From JBBQYD01 sp942493075 (GTDB taxonomy: Bacteria > Verrucomicrobiota > Verrucomicrobiia > Limisphaerales > UBA8199), in assembly GCA_942493075.1 (NCBI GenBank), contig OW818681.1, forward strand, positions 1,550,001 through 1,614,000: 64,000 bases of DNA, read 5' to 3'. Positions 1-9,030 of this stretch are shown one piece after another (the stretch's first letter is position 1; every line of letters starts with the position of its first letter). The notes beneath the pieces were generated by a model. It was not told the DNA's origin, made no database searches, and saw only the letters and a list, made by a program, of their open reading frames with translations. The position numbers were made by a program, and so were the translations under genes.

Positions 1-1386
1 TGTTCGGAAAGCGGCCCATCTGTCCTCATGGAAGGCCTCTATGGCAACCGGTGCAGATGGGTTCGGACAGAATCGGGCCGGAACCATGGGATTCAACACT
101 CTCACAAATCTAGATCCGGCAGTATCGTGACAAGTGCGGAGATCAGCTATTGCCTTGTTCGCTCCAATGCGTTTGATGGGATCAACTTTGTTTCGAATTC
201 GGGAACGAACTGGCAAAGCCTGTTGGTCAGCTACTGTGTCAGCCACGACAATGGGGACGATAATGTTCAGGTCGCGGATTGCACTACGATTCACCATTGT
301 TGGCTGGCAGGCCGGTTGAAGGGGTCACGCGTTGGACATCCGGATACGGTGCAGGCTGTCGGGGATTACTTCTGTCTCCACCACAACTACATATCCGGGG
401 AGTGGAATAGCTGGGTGTTCTTCGAGTTCGGGTACAGTACGATTGGGGCCAGCGACATAGGGAATTGGCGCATTTATAATAATGTTTTTTATACCCCGGG
501 CAAATGGCACAGCTCTGGTTATGGCATCAGCATTGGTACTCAGATGAACGGAGGAAGGCTCCAGAGCGAGTTCATCATGCCGGGGAAGGACGGTGGCATT
601 GTGGAGGCCAAGGTTTGGAACAGAAAGCTCGTTCCAGGAGTCCATATGCGGTTGTGGGCCGCAAGTGAGAAGGGCAGTACCAACTTTGCCATTATGGAAC
701 TGGTATCCAAGACCAACGAATACGATGTGGTGCTCAAGAACCTGGAGACCAGGGCTGGCGGCTACTCCGAGAACGTGGAACCCGGGACGCGTGTCTCGGC
801 TACATGGCTCTCCCAGGCCGGGCCTGCCCCGGTCGTCTGCATGACCGTGCTGGATAACGTGAAGATCCCAAACATTTTCATAGTCAATAACACGTTTGCG
901 AACGGGCCTCAAAGCAGCGTGCTTTTGCTAATTAGCAACCCGGCCCACGCTCGCAATGTGGGTCTCACTAACGCAGTGATAAAAAACAATATCTTTTACG
1001 ATGCAGCCGGGCGTGCTGCAAGTGAGGCGGTGTTGCTGAATGACCGTCACTTTACTTTGGTTTACTCACCCGAAGATTTGATCTTTGACTACAATGTAGT
1101 AGCAGGGCGCTCGAAAAGAGTCAGATACGGCACTCGCAGCTACCAGAACGTTCAGGAGCTTAACTTGCATACTGGCTTCAGGCATAACACTTCTCAGGAA
1201 CCTTTGTTTGAAGATTACGCCAGGGGGAATCTCGAATTGCGCGGCAGAGACACCGCGGCACGTGACGCCGGACAAGACCTGTCAGGCTTGGGACTGGTTG
1301 ACCTGGATTACGACATTCGAGGGGTAAAGCGGACGGGAAAATGGGATATGGGAGCATACGAGCATGAGAATCTCTCAGAAAACTAG
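1..1386 (+). CDS. Right-handed parallel beta-helix protein, 5' partial
   Basis: The reading frame is open from base 1, so the true start probably lies upstream; the first internal ATG is at 28. The visible part is 461 residues rich in short beta/turn units with N and G at turns (for example WRIYNNVFYT, FIVNNTFANG, AVIKNNIFYD), typical of right-handed beta-helix proteins of the pectate/alginate lyase fold. The C-terminus has the DYDIRGVKR..GKWDMGAYE signature that often closes such secreted repeat proteins. It is the first gene of an exopolysaccharide locus, so a polysaccharide-binding, lyase or epimerase role is possible, but I see no diagnostic catalytic residues. The first ~40 residues look less regular than the rest, and a sequencing or natural frameshift there cannot be excluded. 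Confidence 0.6.
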   Translation, partial: CSESGPSVLMEGLYGNRCRWVRTESGRNHGIQHSHKSRSGSIVTSAEISYCLVRSNAFDGINFVSNSGTNWQSLLVSYCVSHDNGDDNVQVADCTTIHHCWLAGRLKGSRVGHPDTVQAVGDYFCLHHNYISGEWNSWVFFEFGYSTIGASDIGNWRIYNNVFYTPGKWHSSGYGISIGTQMNGGRLQSEFIMPGKDGGIVEAKVWNRKLVPGVHMRLWAASEKGSTNFAIMELVSKTNEYDVVLKNLETRAGGYSENVEPGTRVSATWLSQAGPAPVVCMTVLDNVKIPNIFIVNNTFANGPQSSVLLLISNPAHARNVGLTNAVIKNNIFYDAAGRAASEAVLLNDRHFTLVYSPEDLIFDYNVVAGRSKRVRYGTRSYQNVQELNLHTGFRHNTSQEPLFEDYARGNLELRGRDTAARDAGQDLSGLGLVDLDYDIRGVKRTGKWDMGAYEHENLSEN

Positions 1387-1939
1387 AGCGCTCGCTAGCG
1401 CCACACCCAGGAACTGAAACGCGAACGATGGGGAGACGAGTTTCAACTGTAAGCGGATTGGTGGACTGGCGCCTTTGCCTCGGTTGTGGTGCCTGGCTCT
1501 CTTTTGCCTGGAAAACCGGCCGTTCAGCGAGCACTTCTTCCCGGATGGCTGTGGGGAGGACGCAGACATTTCCTGCGGTGATCCCTGGCACAGGCCTCCT
1601 GCAAACGGTGAGGCCGGGCGTTCGCTGATCCTGGCCCGCACGGAACGCGGGCGCGAAGTTCTTCGCCCCGCTGCCGGTTATTAAAGCTCGAGCCCTCCTC
1701 ACCGGACAATCTCGTCAAATCACAGCAGAATCTGCTTTCGAAGCGAGGCGCTATTTGGGGGAGAGTCCTCACGTTTGGATTGTTGGGTCTCCTGTATCCT
1801 ATCCTCGATACCGGGGCTTCGCACTTCTCAAAGCGTAGTTAGCCTGCCGTTGCGGGCAAAGGCAAAATCGGTTCCAGGCACGATAAGGCGCGTCATACAA
1901 AGGGGTCATTTGAAACCAAATACCAGAAGCTCAAACTCC
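1387..1939. other. Intergenic region without a convincing gene
   Basis: About 550 bases between the beta-helix gene and the pyruvyl transferase. Short open frames exist on both strands, but none gives a recognisable protein or starts next to a ribosome binding site. A hydrophobic stretch around 1756-1815 is read in the frame that runs into the next gene from an ATG at 1775, but it does not belong to the pyruvyl transferase fold. It may be remnant DNA. Confidence 0.4.
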
Positions 1940-3355
1940 ATGAATTCAGCCAAGCCCGCGGGAAGCCGCAGCGCTTCATCGCTCAGCTCCTCTGCCCATG
2001 GGCCCAACGGATCGGCACGCATGATTGGTTTGATGGGAGCATCACTTGACTTGGGCAACCGCGGGGTCGGCGCGCTGGCGGCCTCTCTGATAAAGCTTCT
2101 GTCCGGCCCGGGTTCAGGGACAGCGATTACTTTCCTGCTGGGCCGCAGTCATTCCCGGCCGTTTACTCTGGCGACTTCCGATATGCCGCGGCAGCTTCCT
2201 GTGGTCAATTACCGGCTGACCCCGCGGGCTCCGTTGAACGAGCAGTTGTGGTGGATCCTCGTTCTTTCAGCAGTTTACCGCATGGTGCCGCTCTCCTGGG
2301 TTCGAAGCCGGATTTTGCGGTCCGGGCCATGGTTTCGTACCTTGTCGGCCGCGGACTGGGTTGGAGATATCCGCGGGGGAGACAGCTTTAGTGACATCTA
2401 TGGAATGAAGCGTTTTGTCTCCGCATCTCTCGCCGTGATTTCAGTAATATGGGTCAAGGGGAGCGTGGTTCTATTTCCACAGACCTATGGTCCTTTCCAA
2501 TCAAGCCTGGCGCGATGGCTGGCCTCCTATATTCTGAATCGATCTAAACTTGCTCTGGCGCGCGATCACGAGAGCCTGGCAGCCGCGCTTGAATTGGCGC
2601 CCAGAGCAGCCGTCAAGTTTTGTCCCGACGTCGCGTTCATGCTGGACACACGAGACCCGGGCGAAGTTCCATTTCAACCACCGCTGCCATATTCTTTGAA
2701 GGTGCGGCAAGAAACCCGGCCACTCCCACAAGGGCAGAAAGATGTATTGATCGGCCTGAACATCAGTGGTTTGTTGCTAAACGGAGGCTATACTCGGAAA
2801 AACATGTTCGGACTGAAGATGGATTACGAACTGTTTCTGGTTCGACTGATCCAGAGCCTTCTAGCGAGCGCGGACAACAGGATAATACTCGTCCCCCATA
2901 CTTTCGGGCCTGCGACTAGCGTCGAAAGCGATCCGGCGGCCTGCGCCCTTATTCGAGATCGGCTAAGCTCCAGTCAGCAGGAGCGGGTACACCTCCTCCT
3001 CGGCGAATACGATCAGAATCAAATCAAGGCCCTGATCGGGCAATGTGATTTCTTCGTTGGATCACGCATGCACGCTTGCATTGCGGCCCTTTCTCAAGGA
3101 ATACCGACGGTAGGTGTCGCGTATAGCCGGAAGTTTCGGGGGGTTTTCGATGTCATTTGCGCGGGGGGCTGGGTTGTGGATGGCCGCGACCTCGATGAGG
3201 AGAAGGCGCTGCAGGCAACCCTTCAAGTCTTCGTTCAGCGGGAGGAACTCCGAGTCCCTCTCCTTGAGAGAATTCGTGACGTCCAGAGCCTGCTGTCGTC
3301 AACATTCGATGATCTGCTTGCGCAGGCAAACCAGACAGATTCAGCCAAGAGCTGA
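1940..3355 (+). CDS. Polysaccharide pyruvyl transferase family protein
   Basis: About 471 residues. The family transfers pyruvate from phosphoenolpyruvate onto sugars of exopolysaccharides as a ketal. The fold starts at MIGLMGASLDLGNRGVGAL (2021); the GDSFSDIYG segment and the C-terminal FFVGSRMHACIAALSQGIP motif followed by GVAYSRKFRGVF are the hallmarks of PF04230. The frame is open back to ATG 1775, but the extra N-terminus does not look like part of the fold; ATG 1940 or 2021 are the realistic starts and neither has a clear Shine-Dalgarno sequence. It lies 67 bases before a CapA-like gene, in a run of surface-polysaccharide genes on the same strand. The acceptor sugar is unknown. Confidence 0.8.
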   Translation: MNSAKPAGSRSASSLSSSAHGPNGSARMIGLMGASLDLGNRGVGALAASLIKLLSGPGSGTAITFLLGRSHSRPFTLATSDMPRQLPVVNYRLTPRAPLNEQLWWILVLSAVYRMVPLSWVRSRILRSGPWFRTLSAADWVGDIRGGDSFSDIYGMKRFVSASLAVISVIWVKGSVVLFPQTYGPFQSSLARWLASYILNRSKLALARDHESLAAALELAPRAAVKFCPDVAFMLDTRDPGEVPFQPPLPYSLKVRQETRPLPQGQKDVLIGLNISGLLLNGGYTRKNMFGLKMDYELFLVRLIQSLLASADNRIILVPHTFGPATSVESDPAACALIRDRLSSSQQERVHLLLGEYDQNQIKALIGQCDFFVGSRMHACIAALSQGIPTVGVAYSRKFRGVFDVICAGGWVVDGRDLDEEKALQATLQVFVQREELRVPLLERIRDVQSLLSSTFDDLLAQANQTDSAKS

Positions 3356-3422
3356 TCCTCGGGCGCTCATACGGTTTCAGCCCTGGCGCCTTTCACAGTT
3401 CGGCCATTACTCTTTCAAAATA

Positions 3423-4583
3423 ATGAGCGACTCAGACCAGTGTAGAACGCTGCTCGTTGGAGCGGATATTTGCCCGATTGAACGTAACAAGCCGCTGCTG
3501 CGGTCTGGTGCCGCAGACCGGTTGTTCAACGGGCTGCTGGAAGATTTCGCACGGGCTGATCTCTTGCTCGCGAATCTCGAATGCCCTCTCATTGAGCGTC
3601 CCTCGCCCATTTTGAAAACCGGTCCCAGTTTCGGCGAACCTCCCGATTGTTTGAAGGGGATCAAGGCTGCCGGTTTTAACGTCCTTTCACTGGCCAACAA
3701 CCATATCCTCGATCACGGAGCCGAGGGCCTGAGAACTACTTTGAAGGCCTGTTCTGAAGCGGGAATTTCAACTGTCGGCGCCGGGGAAAACCTGGAGCAG
3801 GCGCGCCGGGTCCTGGTCAAGAACCTCAACGGATTGCGTGTCGGGATACTGTCAATGGCGGAACACGAGTTTTCGCTGGCAACGAAAAATACGCCGGGTG
3901 CGAATCCGTTCGATCTGATTGATTTTGTGCAAACGGTGCGTACGCATCGTTCTGAGTGGGATTACCTCGTGGTTCTTCTCCATGGCGCGCATGAATTCCA
4001 GGCGATTACTCCTCGAATTCAAAAGACGTGCCGCTTCCTGGTAGAAATGGGGGCTAACGCCGTTATCGTGCAGCATCCGCATGCGCTTGGAGGCTATGAG
4101 AATTATGGGGGCGGGCACATTGTCTATGGCCAGGGCGCGCTGTTGATGGACGAAGCAATTTATCGGGACCGGGAATCATTTCACGAGGGCTTTGTCGTCA
4201 AACTGAACGTCTCCAGCCAAGGATCTTCGACCATGGAAATCATCCCGTTCACGCAATCCGATCCTGAGCCAGGCGCCCGTCGCCTCGTTGGCGACCGCGC
4301 AGCCCGGTTCCGGCGTGTGCTCGAAGAACGAAGCCTCAAAATCCAGGATCAAGCCTTTGTCTCAGCGGAATGGACTGATTTTTGCCGGAAAAACAGGCAT
4401 GGTTATCGGGCGAGCCTGCTCGGGTTCAATCGGATCATGCACCGGCTAAATCGAACCGGGTTTCTGACCAGGTTCCTATACGGCAGGCGCCCGCTTTTGG
4501 GAGTGAGAAACCTGGTGCAGTGCGAAACGCATCGCGAGGCGATTCAGACGATATTCGATGCCGAAGCCGATGGCCGTTTCTAG
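3423..4583 (+). CDS. CapA family (poly-gamma-glutamate/capsule) metallophosphatase-like protein
   Basis: 386 residues from ATG 3423; the frame is open upstream, but that part overlaps the preceding gene in another frame and is not protein-like. The sequence follows the PGA_cap (PF09587) calcineurin-like pattern: VGADICPIE at the N-terminus, LLANLECPLI, NVLSLANNHILDHGAEGL, VVLLHGAHEF, and VIVQHPHALGGYENYGGGHIVYGQGALLMD-like residues split over the metal-binding loops. Family members act in capsule or poly-gamma-glutamate production, although the exact reaction is unsettled. Its position between a pyruvyl transferase and a nucleotide-sugar dehydrogenase supports a role in surface polymer assembly. 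No signal peptide is visible, so it is probably cytoplasmic or membrane-associated. Confidence 0.8.
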   Translation: MSDSDQCRTLLVGADICPIERNKPLLRSGAADRLFNGLLEDFARADLLLANLECPLIERPSPILKTGPSFGEPPDCLKGIKAAGFNVLSLANNHILDHGAEGLRTTLKACSEAGISTVGAGENLEQARRVLVKNLNGLRVGILSMAEHEFSLATKNTPGANPFDLIDFVQTVRTHRSEWDYLVVLLHGAHEFQAITPRIQKTCRFLVEMGANAVIVQHPHALGGYENYGGGHIVYGQGALLMDEAIYRDRESFHEGFVVKLNVSSQGSSTMEIIPFTQSDPEPGARRLVGDRAARFRRVLEERSLKIQDQAFVSAEWTDFCRKNRHGYRASLLGFNRIMHRLNRTGFLTRFLYGRRPLLGVRNLVQCETHREAIQTIFDAEADGRF

Positions 4584-4634
4584 CGTTCAACGCTTGACTC
4601 TCGCTGGTGTAGCCTTTCTGCTGGGGGAAGTGAA

Positions 4635-5390
4635 ATGAGAAACCCATTTGATTTAGACGGAAAGACTGTGCTGGTTACCGGAGCAAGCTCTGGGATCGGC
4701 AAGGACCTCTGCATCTTGCTCGCCGGTTTGGGAGCACGCGTTATTCTCGTTGCAAGGAATCTGGAGCGATTGAACGAAACTGCCGGAGTTCTGGAAGGTT
4801 CCGGACACATTGTCGAGCCCTTCGACCTCTCTAATGTCGAGCAGATTCCTGCGTGGGTTGTTGCTCTAGCAAGCAAGCATGGCCCTATCGATTGCGTCGT
4901 ACACAGCGCCGGGATTGCTACGCTCCAACCGATCAGGGGCTGGACGCTTGAAGCGACAGAGAAGCTCATGAGGGTCAATCTTTACGCCTGTTTCGCTCTG
5001 GCAAAAGGATTTCGCAACAGGCTCGCCCGAGCACCTGTTAGCAGCCTTGTTTTCATCTCCTCTGCTGCCGGACTCAAGGGAAATGCCGGACGCAGTGTGT
5101 ATTCCGCCAGTAAAGCCGCAGTGGACGGCTTAACACGCTGTCTCGCCAAGGAGTTGGCAAGAGACGGCATCAGGGTCAATAGCGTCGCTCCAGGAATTGT
5201 CCAAACGGAGCTGGTTCAAAACGAAAGACAACTGATGACTGCGGAGCAACTGTCTGAGCTTGAGAAAGAGCATCCCCTGGGTTTGGGCACCCCAAGAGAC
5301 GTGGCTCATGCAGTCGTTTTTCTTGCGAGTGATGCGAGTCGCTGGATCACCGGATCGACACTTGTCGTGGACGGAGGCTACTCGGCTTGA
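4635..5390 (+). CDS. SDR family NAD(P)-dependent oxidoreductase
   Basis: 251 residues; ATG 4635 is preceded by GGGGGAAG at good spacing, one of the better ribosome binding sites in this window. It has a classical short-chain dehydrogenase layout: TGASSGIG cofactor loop near residue 14, HSAG near 90, catalytic Ser in FISSAAG, and the Y156-S-A-S-K160 motif, then SVAPGIVQT and the C-terminal SRWITGSTLVVDGGYSA typical of FabG-like enzymes. In this locus it could reduce a 3-ketoacyl chain (compare the ACP/KAS III genes at 6972-8234) or a keto-sugar; the sequence does not decide. All catalytic residues are present. Confidence 0.85.
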   Translation: MRNPFDLDGKTVLVTGASSGIGKDLCILLAGLGARVILVARNLERLNETAGVLEGSGHIVEPFDLSNVEQIPAWVVALASKHGPIDCVVHSAGIATLQPIRGWTLEATEKLMRVNLYACFALAKGFRNRLARAPVSSLVFISSAAGLKGNAGRSVYSASKAAVDGLTRCLAKELARDGIRVNSVAPGIVQTELVQNERQLMTAEQLSELEKEHPLGLGTPRDVAHAVVFLASDASRWITGSTLVVDGGYSA

Positions 5391-5526
5391 ACAGAAGGGC
5401 TCTTTCACAACCAAGACGCAAAGAAAAGACCTGGAGGTTGGGAAAGTTGACCACGGGACAGTTTACCAGCTTCGTCAACGTGCAGGTGTTATCAGATCTG
5501 AACAATAAACTATCAAATAACTCAAT

Positions 5527-6819
5527 ATGAATCCTGAAATAGCCATCGTTGGTCTCGGATATGTAGGCCTTCCACTGGGCATGCAGTTTGCCCGGTCGGG
5601 AGTGAATGTGCTGGGGCTGGATATTGACCAGAAGAAGGTCGATGCTGTCAACGCCGGGCAGAGTTACATCAAGCACATCTCCTCCTCTGACATCGGTTCT
5701 CTGGTCTCTGATCTCCGTCTCCAGGCGTCTACCGATTTTTCACGCGTGCGCGAGGTGCAGGCCGTGATTATTTGCGTGCCAACTCCTCTCAATAAAAACC
5801 GAGAGCCGGATATCTCTTATATCATTGAGACGGGCAAATCGATCGCACCTCACCTGAAGAAGGGTCTCCTTGTTGTGTTGGAATCGACCACGTACCCGGG
5901 GACGACCGATGAGGACTTGAAGGGGGTGCTCGAACAGGGGAGCGGGCTCAAGGCCGGTGTTGATTTCCATCTGGCATTCTCGCCGGAACGCGAAGACCCA
6001 GGCAATCCGCAGAGCGTTGTGGCCACGATTCCGAAGGTGGTGGGCGGTTATACCCCCGCATGCCTGGAACGCGCCAAGGCCTTATACGGAAAGGCAATCA
6101 AGACCTTGGTGCCTGTATCGTCCTGTCGCGCGGCCGAAGCCACCAAGCTGCTTGAAAACACATTCCGCGGCGTAAACATCGCTTTGGTGAATGAACTCAA
6201 GCAAGTCTATCACGCTATGGGCATCGATGTTTGGGAGGTGATCAACGCTGCAAAAACCAAGCCTTTTGGCTTCATGGCCTTCTACCCCGGTCCTGGCCTG
6301 GGTGGGCACTGCATCCCGATCGATCCGTTCTACCTCACATGGAAGGCCCGCGAATACGGTCAGAACACCCGGTTTATCGAGCTTGCCGGCGAGGTGAATA
6401 CGGCGATGCCAGACTATGTGATAAATCGTTTAGGCGCTGCACTGAATGCCCAGAAGAAAGCCGTGAATGGCTCGAAAGTTCTTGTGGTTGGCCTTGCCTA
6501 CAAACCGAACGTGGACGACGCCCGCGAGTCACCTAGCTTTGTGTTAATGGATTTGTTGCATAAGCTCGGTGCTGAGGTCTGCTACTATGATCCCTACGTT
6601 CCAGTAATACCCCCCACCCGCGAGCATCCGCACTGGGCCGGTACAAAAAGTATCGAATGGGGCAGGGAAGCCATCCAAAGCTGCGATACCGTCTTAATCG
6701 CCACCAATCATAAGGAGGTCGATTACCAGCAGCTTGCCGATTGGGCCCAATGCATAGTTGACACGCGCAACGCCATGGCCACGATCAAGACGCGAGCGAA
6801 CCAGGTGTGGAAAGCCTGA
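5527..6819 (+). CDS. wbpA: Nucleotide-sugar dehydrogenase (UDP-N-acetylglucosamine 6-dehydrogenase-like)
   Basis: 430 residues. It oxidises the C6 hydroxyl of a UDP-hexose(NAc) to a uronic acid with two NAD+. The N-terminal Rossmann motif is VGLGYVGLPLG (residues 7-17), the middle has LLENTFRGVNIALVNEL, the catalytic cysteine is C262 in GLGGHCIPIDPFYL, and the C-terminal UDP-binding domain begins at KVLVVGLAYKPNVDD. The GPGLGGHCIPIDP form is what I associate with WbpA-type UDP-GlcNAc dehydrogenases, so the gene symbol is a best guess; UDP-glucose or UDP-ManNAc dehydrogenase remain possible. It provides an acidic sugar for the exopolysaccharide encoded around it. A 136-base gap separates it from the SDR gene. 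Confidence 0.85.
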   Translation: MNPEIAIVGLGYVGLPLGMQFARSGVNVLGLDIDQKKVDAVNAGQSYIKHISSSDIGSLVSDLRLQASTDFSRVREVQAVIICVPTPLNKNREPDISYIIETGKSIAPHLKKGLLVVLESTTYPGTTDEDLKGVLEQGSGLKAGVDFHLAFSPEREDPGNPQSVVATIPKVVGGYTPACLERAKALYGKAIKTLVPVSSCRAAEATKLLENTFRGVNIALVNELKQVYHAMGIDVWEVINAAKTKPFGFMAFYPGPGLGGHCIPIDPFYLTWKAREYGQNTRFIELAGEVNTAMPDYVINRLGAALNAQKKAVNGSKVLVVGLAYKPNVDDARESPSFVLMDLLHKLGAEVCYYDPYVPVIPPTREHPHWAGTKSIEWGREAIQSCDTVLIATNHKEVDYQQLADWAQCIVDTRNAMATIKTRANQVWKA

Positions 6820-6900
6820 GCGCATTGCGAAAATCCCAACTCCGCAGCAGCGTCTAAACGTCCTCCGTCAACGCTTTCCTAAACTGCCTCGTGTAAGCGC

Positions 6901-6912
6901 TTAAACGTTTAA
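6901..6912. repeat. 12-bp perfect palindrome TTAAACGTTTAA, copy 1
   Basis: TTAAACGTTTAA, self-complementary, lies 59 bases before the ACP start and ~80 bases after the dehydrogenase stop. The identical 12-mer recurs at 10021-10032, and relatives occur at 12669-12680, 16021 and 16191-16200, all within the exosortase locus. It could be a binding site or a repeat seed; function unknown. Confidence 0.7.
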
Positions 6913-6971
6913 CCTACCCGACAGTGAAGGATGTTTACGCTGCCGCTCGTCTATGGTAAACATTGAGTAAT

Positions 6972-7211
6972 ATGACAAAACAACAGTTGCTGGCTGAAAT
7001 CGAGTCTTTGGTGGAGGTGCCTCCGGGGTCGATCAAGGGAAACGAACCGTTGCGTGATCTGGAGGGCGGGGGGTGGAATTCGCTTACCGTCATCAGTTTT
7101 ATCGCAATGGTTGATGAGAAATTGGGCGCTTCACTTTCGGCTGCTGAACTTGCCTCCTGCAAGTCTGTTGCGGATCTGGTTGGGTTGGTTCAGAAGCATC
7201 TGAAACCGTAG
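6972..7211 (+). CDS. Acyl carrier protein
   Basis: 79 residues from ATG 6972 (a TTG at 6963 would add three). It is acidic and helical, with GGGWNSLTVI around S37 as the phosphopantetheine attachment site; the usual Asp before the serine is Asn here, and a Trp precedes it. This is a dedicated carrier, not the fatty-acid synthase AcpP, because the motif is atypical and the next gene, 6 bases downstream, is its own ketoacyl synthase III. The pair sits in the middle of polysaccharide genes, suggesting that an acyl group is built or handed over to decorate a sugar or lipid of the exported polymer. The pathway assignment is inferred. Confidence 0.8.
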   Translation: MTKQQLLAEIESLVEVPPGSIKGNEPLRDLEGGGWNSLTVISFIAMVDEKLGASLSAAELASCKSVADLVGLVQKHLKP

Positions 7212-7217
7212 TTGCCT

Positions 7218-8234
7218 ATGAAAGCAGCCATACGTGCAATTGAGTTCTCGCTACCAGAGCAGGTGCTGGACAACCAGCAACTGGCGGCGCTTTACGAGGG
7301 CTGGTCTCCTGACAAAATCGTAGAGAAGACCGGGATAGAACAACGGCACGTTGCTGCTCCGGATGAGTGCGCATCAGATCTGGCCTACAAGGCTGCGAGG
7401 CGTTTGTTTGATTCGGGCGCTTGCAAGCCTTCTGAGATCGATTACCTACTCTTTTGCACCCAGTCCCCCGATTACTTCCTTCCGACCACTGCATGCTTGC
7501 TACAGCAGCGCCTTGGGTTACCCGTTCATTGTGGAGCTTTGGATTTCAATCTTGGTTGCTCTGGATTTGTTTATGGATTAAGCCTTGCCAAGGGCATTAT
7601 CGAGTCCGGGCAGGCTCGAAACGTTCTTCTACTGACTGCGGAGACCTACAGCAAGTTCATTCATCCTGGAGACAAGAGCGTCCGAACTCTGTTTGGGGAT
7701 GCGGGTGCAGCGACGTTTATTTCTGAGTTCGATTCTGAGAAACCGTGCATGGGCAGTTTCGCTTTCGGGACTGATGGCACCGGCGCGCAGAATCTGATCG
7801 TGCCAACGGGAGGGATGCGAAGACAAAGAACCGGATCGGCTGAGGTCCAATCTGACGATAGTGGAAATTGCAGGACCGAGAATGATTTGTTCATGAATGG
7901 GCCCGAAATATTTAATTTCACGCTCAAGGCCGTTCCTGAAACCGTAAGTCGAGTGTTGCAATTATCGGAGAATACGATCGAATCGGTTGATCTGTTCGTC
8001 TTTCATCAGGCAAACCGGTTTATGCTGGAGCATTTGCGCAAGAGACTCCGCATTCCTCCGGAAAAGTTCTGTATCTCCATGGCCAATTGCGGGAACACCG
8101 TCTCGTCCACAATCCCGATTGCCTTAAAGACAGCCGAGCTTGCCGGACAACTAAAACAGGGCATGAATGTTATGATCCTGGGTTTTGGCGTGGGTTACTC
8201 GTGGGCAGGCGCCATGCTTAGATGGGTTCGATAA
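7218..8234 (+). CDS. 3-oxoacyl-ACP synthase III family protein
   Basis: 338 residues from ATG 7218, six bases after the ACP stop (a TTG at 7212 is also in frame). The Cys-His-Asn triad of KAS III/FabH enzymes is complete: C114 in FNLGCSGFVYG, H263 in FHQANRFM, N293 in NCGNTVSST; GFGVGYSWAG forms the C-terminal loop. Such enzymes condense an acyl-CoA with malonyl-ACP or transfer an acyl group. Pairing with a private ACP and a GNAT immediately downstream suggests an acyl modification module rather than housekeeping FabH. The product chain cannot be read from the sequence. Confidence 0.88.
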   Translation: MKAAIRAIEFSLPEQVLDNQQLAALYEGWSPDKIVEKTGIEQRHVAAPDECASDLAYKAARRLFDSGACKPSEIDYLLFCTQSPDYFLPTTACLLQQRLGLPVHCGALDFNLGCSGFVYGLSLAKGIIESGQARNVLLLTAETYSKFIHPGDKSVRTLFGDAGAATFISEFDSEKPCMGSFAFGTDGTGAQNLIVPTGGMRRQRTGSAEVQSDDSGNCRTENDLFMNGPEIFNFTLKAVPETVSRVLQLSENTIESVDLFVFHQANRFMLEHLRKRLRIPPEKFCISMANCGNTVSSTIPIALKTAELAGQLKQGMNVMILGFGVGYSWAGAMLRWVR

Positions 8235-8268
8235 GCTCCGATTTCACTCGTTGCCCAAGCGGGCGCCT

Positions 8269-8838
8269 ATGAGACACAGCATTTCTGCTCAACGTTTTGG
8301 TTATGCGATTCGTCCGGTCACCCTGGCTGACGCTCAGTTCCTTGTCGGGCTCCGGAACAGTCCCCACGCGATTGGGAACATAGGTGACAGCGCTGCGGAC
8401 GTGAAGAATCAGGAACAGTGGCTGGCTAAGTATTTTGACCGGTCGGACGACTACTACTTCATAGTCGAGTCCGCAGAGACCCGGGCCCCGGTTGGTGCGG
8501 TGGGTGTTTACGATGTGGTTGGAGATACCGGTGAGTGGGGGCGTTGGGTTCTCACGCCCGGGATTCCAGCAGCGCCGGCCAGCACCTGGCTGGCCTTCCA
8601 TGTCTGTTTTGATCTGCTGGGGCTTAAGACCGTTCTAGGACATGTGGTAGAGACGAACAGACCGGTGATCACGTTTCACGAGCGCACCGGGTTCAGGCGG
8701 GTGGGCTACTCCGAGGAACCACGATTAATCGGTGGAAAGACCGTCCGAATGGTTGCCTTTAAAGCGGACCCTGACGATTGGAAGGTGATCAGCGAGCGGC
8801 TTGGACACTTCGCAGAACTCGCGTCGCGGTTGGGATAA
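8269..8838 (+). CDS. GNAT family N-acetyltransferase
   Basis: 189 residues from ATG 8269; the frame is open further upstream but then overlaps the KAS III gene and is not conserved-looking. The sequence has the RimJ/RimL-like GNAT layout: IRPVTLADAQFLVGLRNSP at the start, then AVGVYDVVGDTGEWGRWVL, ASTWLAFHVCFDLLGLKTVLGHVVETNRPVI and FHERTGFRRVGYSEE, the last being the usual helix alpha-4/beta-7 region. Sugar-locus enzymes of this type N-acylate amino sugars; the acyl donor could be the acyl-ACP made by the two preceding genes. It is separated by 34 bases from the KAS III stop. Confidence 0.75.
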   Translation: MRHSISAQRFGYAIRPVTLADAQFLVGLRNSPHAIGNIGDSAADVKNQEQWLAKYFDRSDDYYFIVESAETRAPVGAVGVYDVVGDTGEWGRWVLTPGIPAAPASTWLAFHVCFDLLGLKTVLGHVVETNRPVITFHERTGFRRVGYSEEPRLIGGKTVRMVAFKADPDDWKVISERLGHFAELASRLG

Positions 8839-9030
8839 GCCCTTCCAAGGTCGCTCCACAAGGTAATTGTTCGTTTGGGACTTGCCCCCGCTTCGAGGAA
8901 ATGAGCCCGATGAAGCGCCATCAAATGATCAACGAGCACCGTTCGGTCATCATCACGGAGCACTTACCCATCGTGCACCGTCCCACAGCCTACTGACGCA
9001 CTGACCTCCGTCAACGCAACCGCCCCCACC

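Noticed and set aside
28..1386. Start of the first gene at ATG 28
   Set aside because: The frame is open to base 1 and the residues after ATG 28 are not a leader, so the gene more likely begins outside the window.
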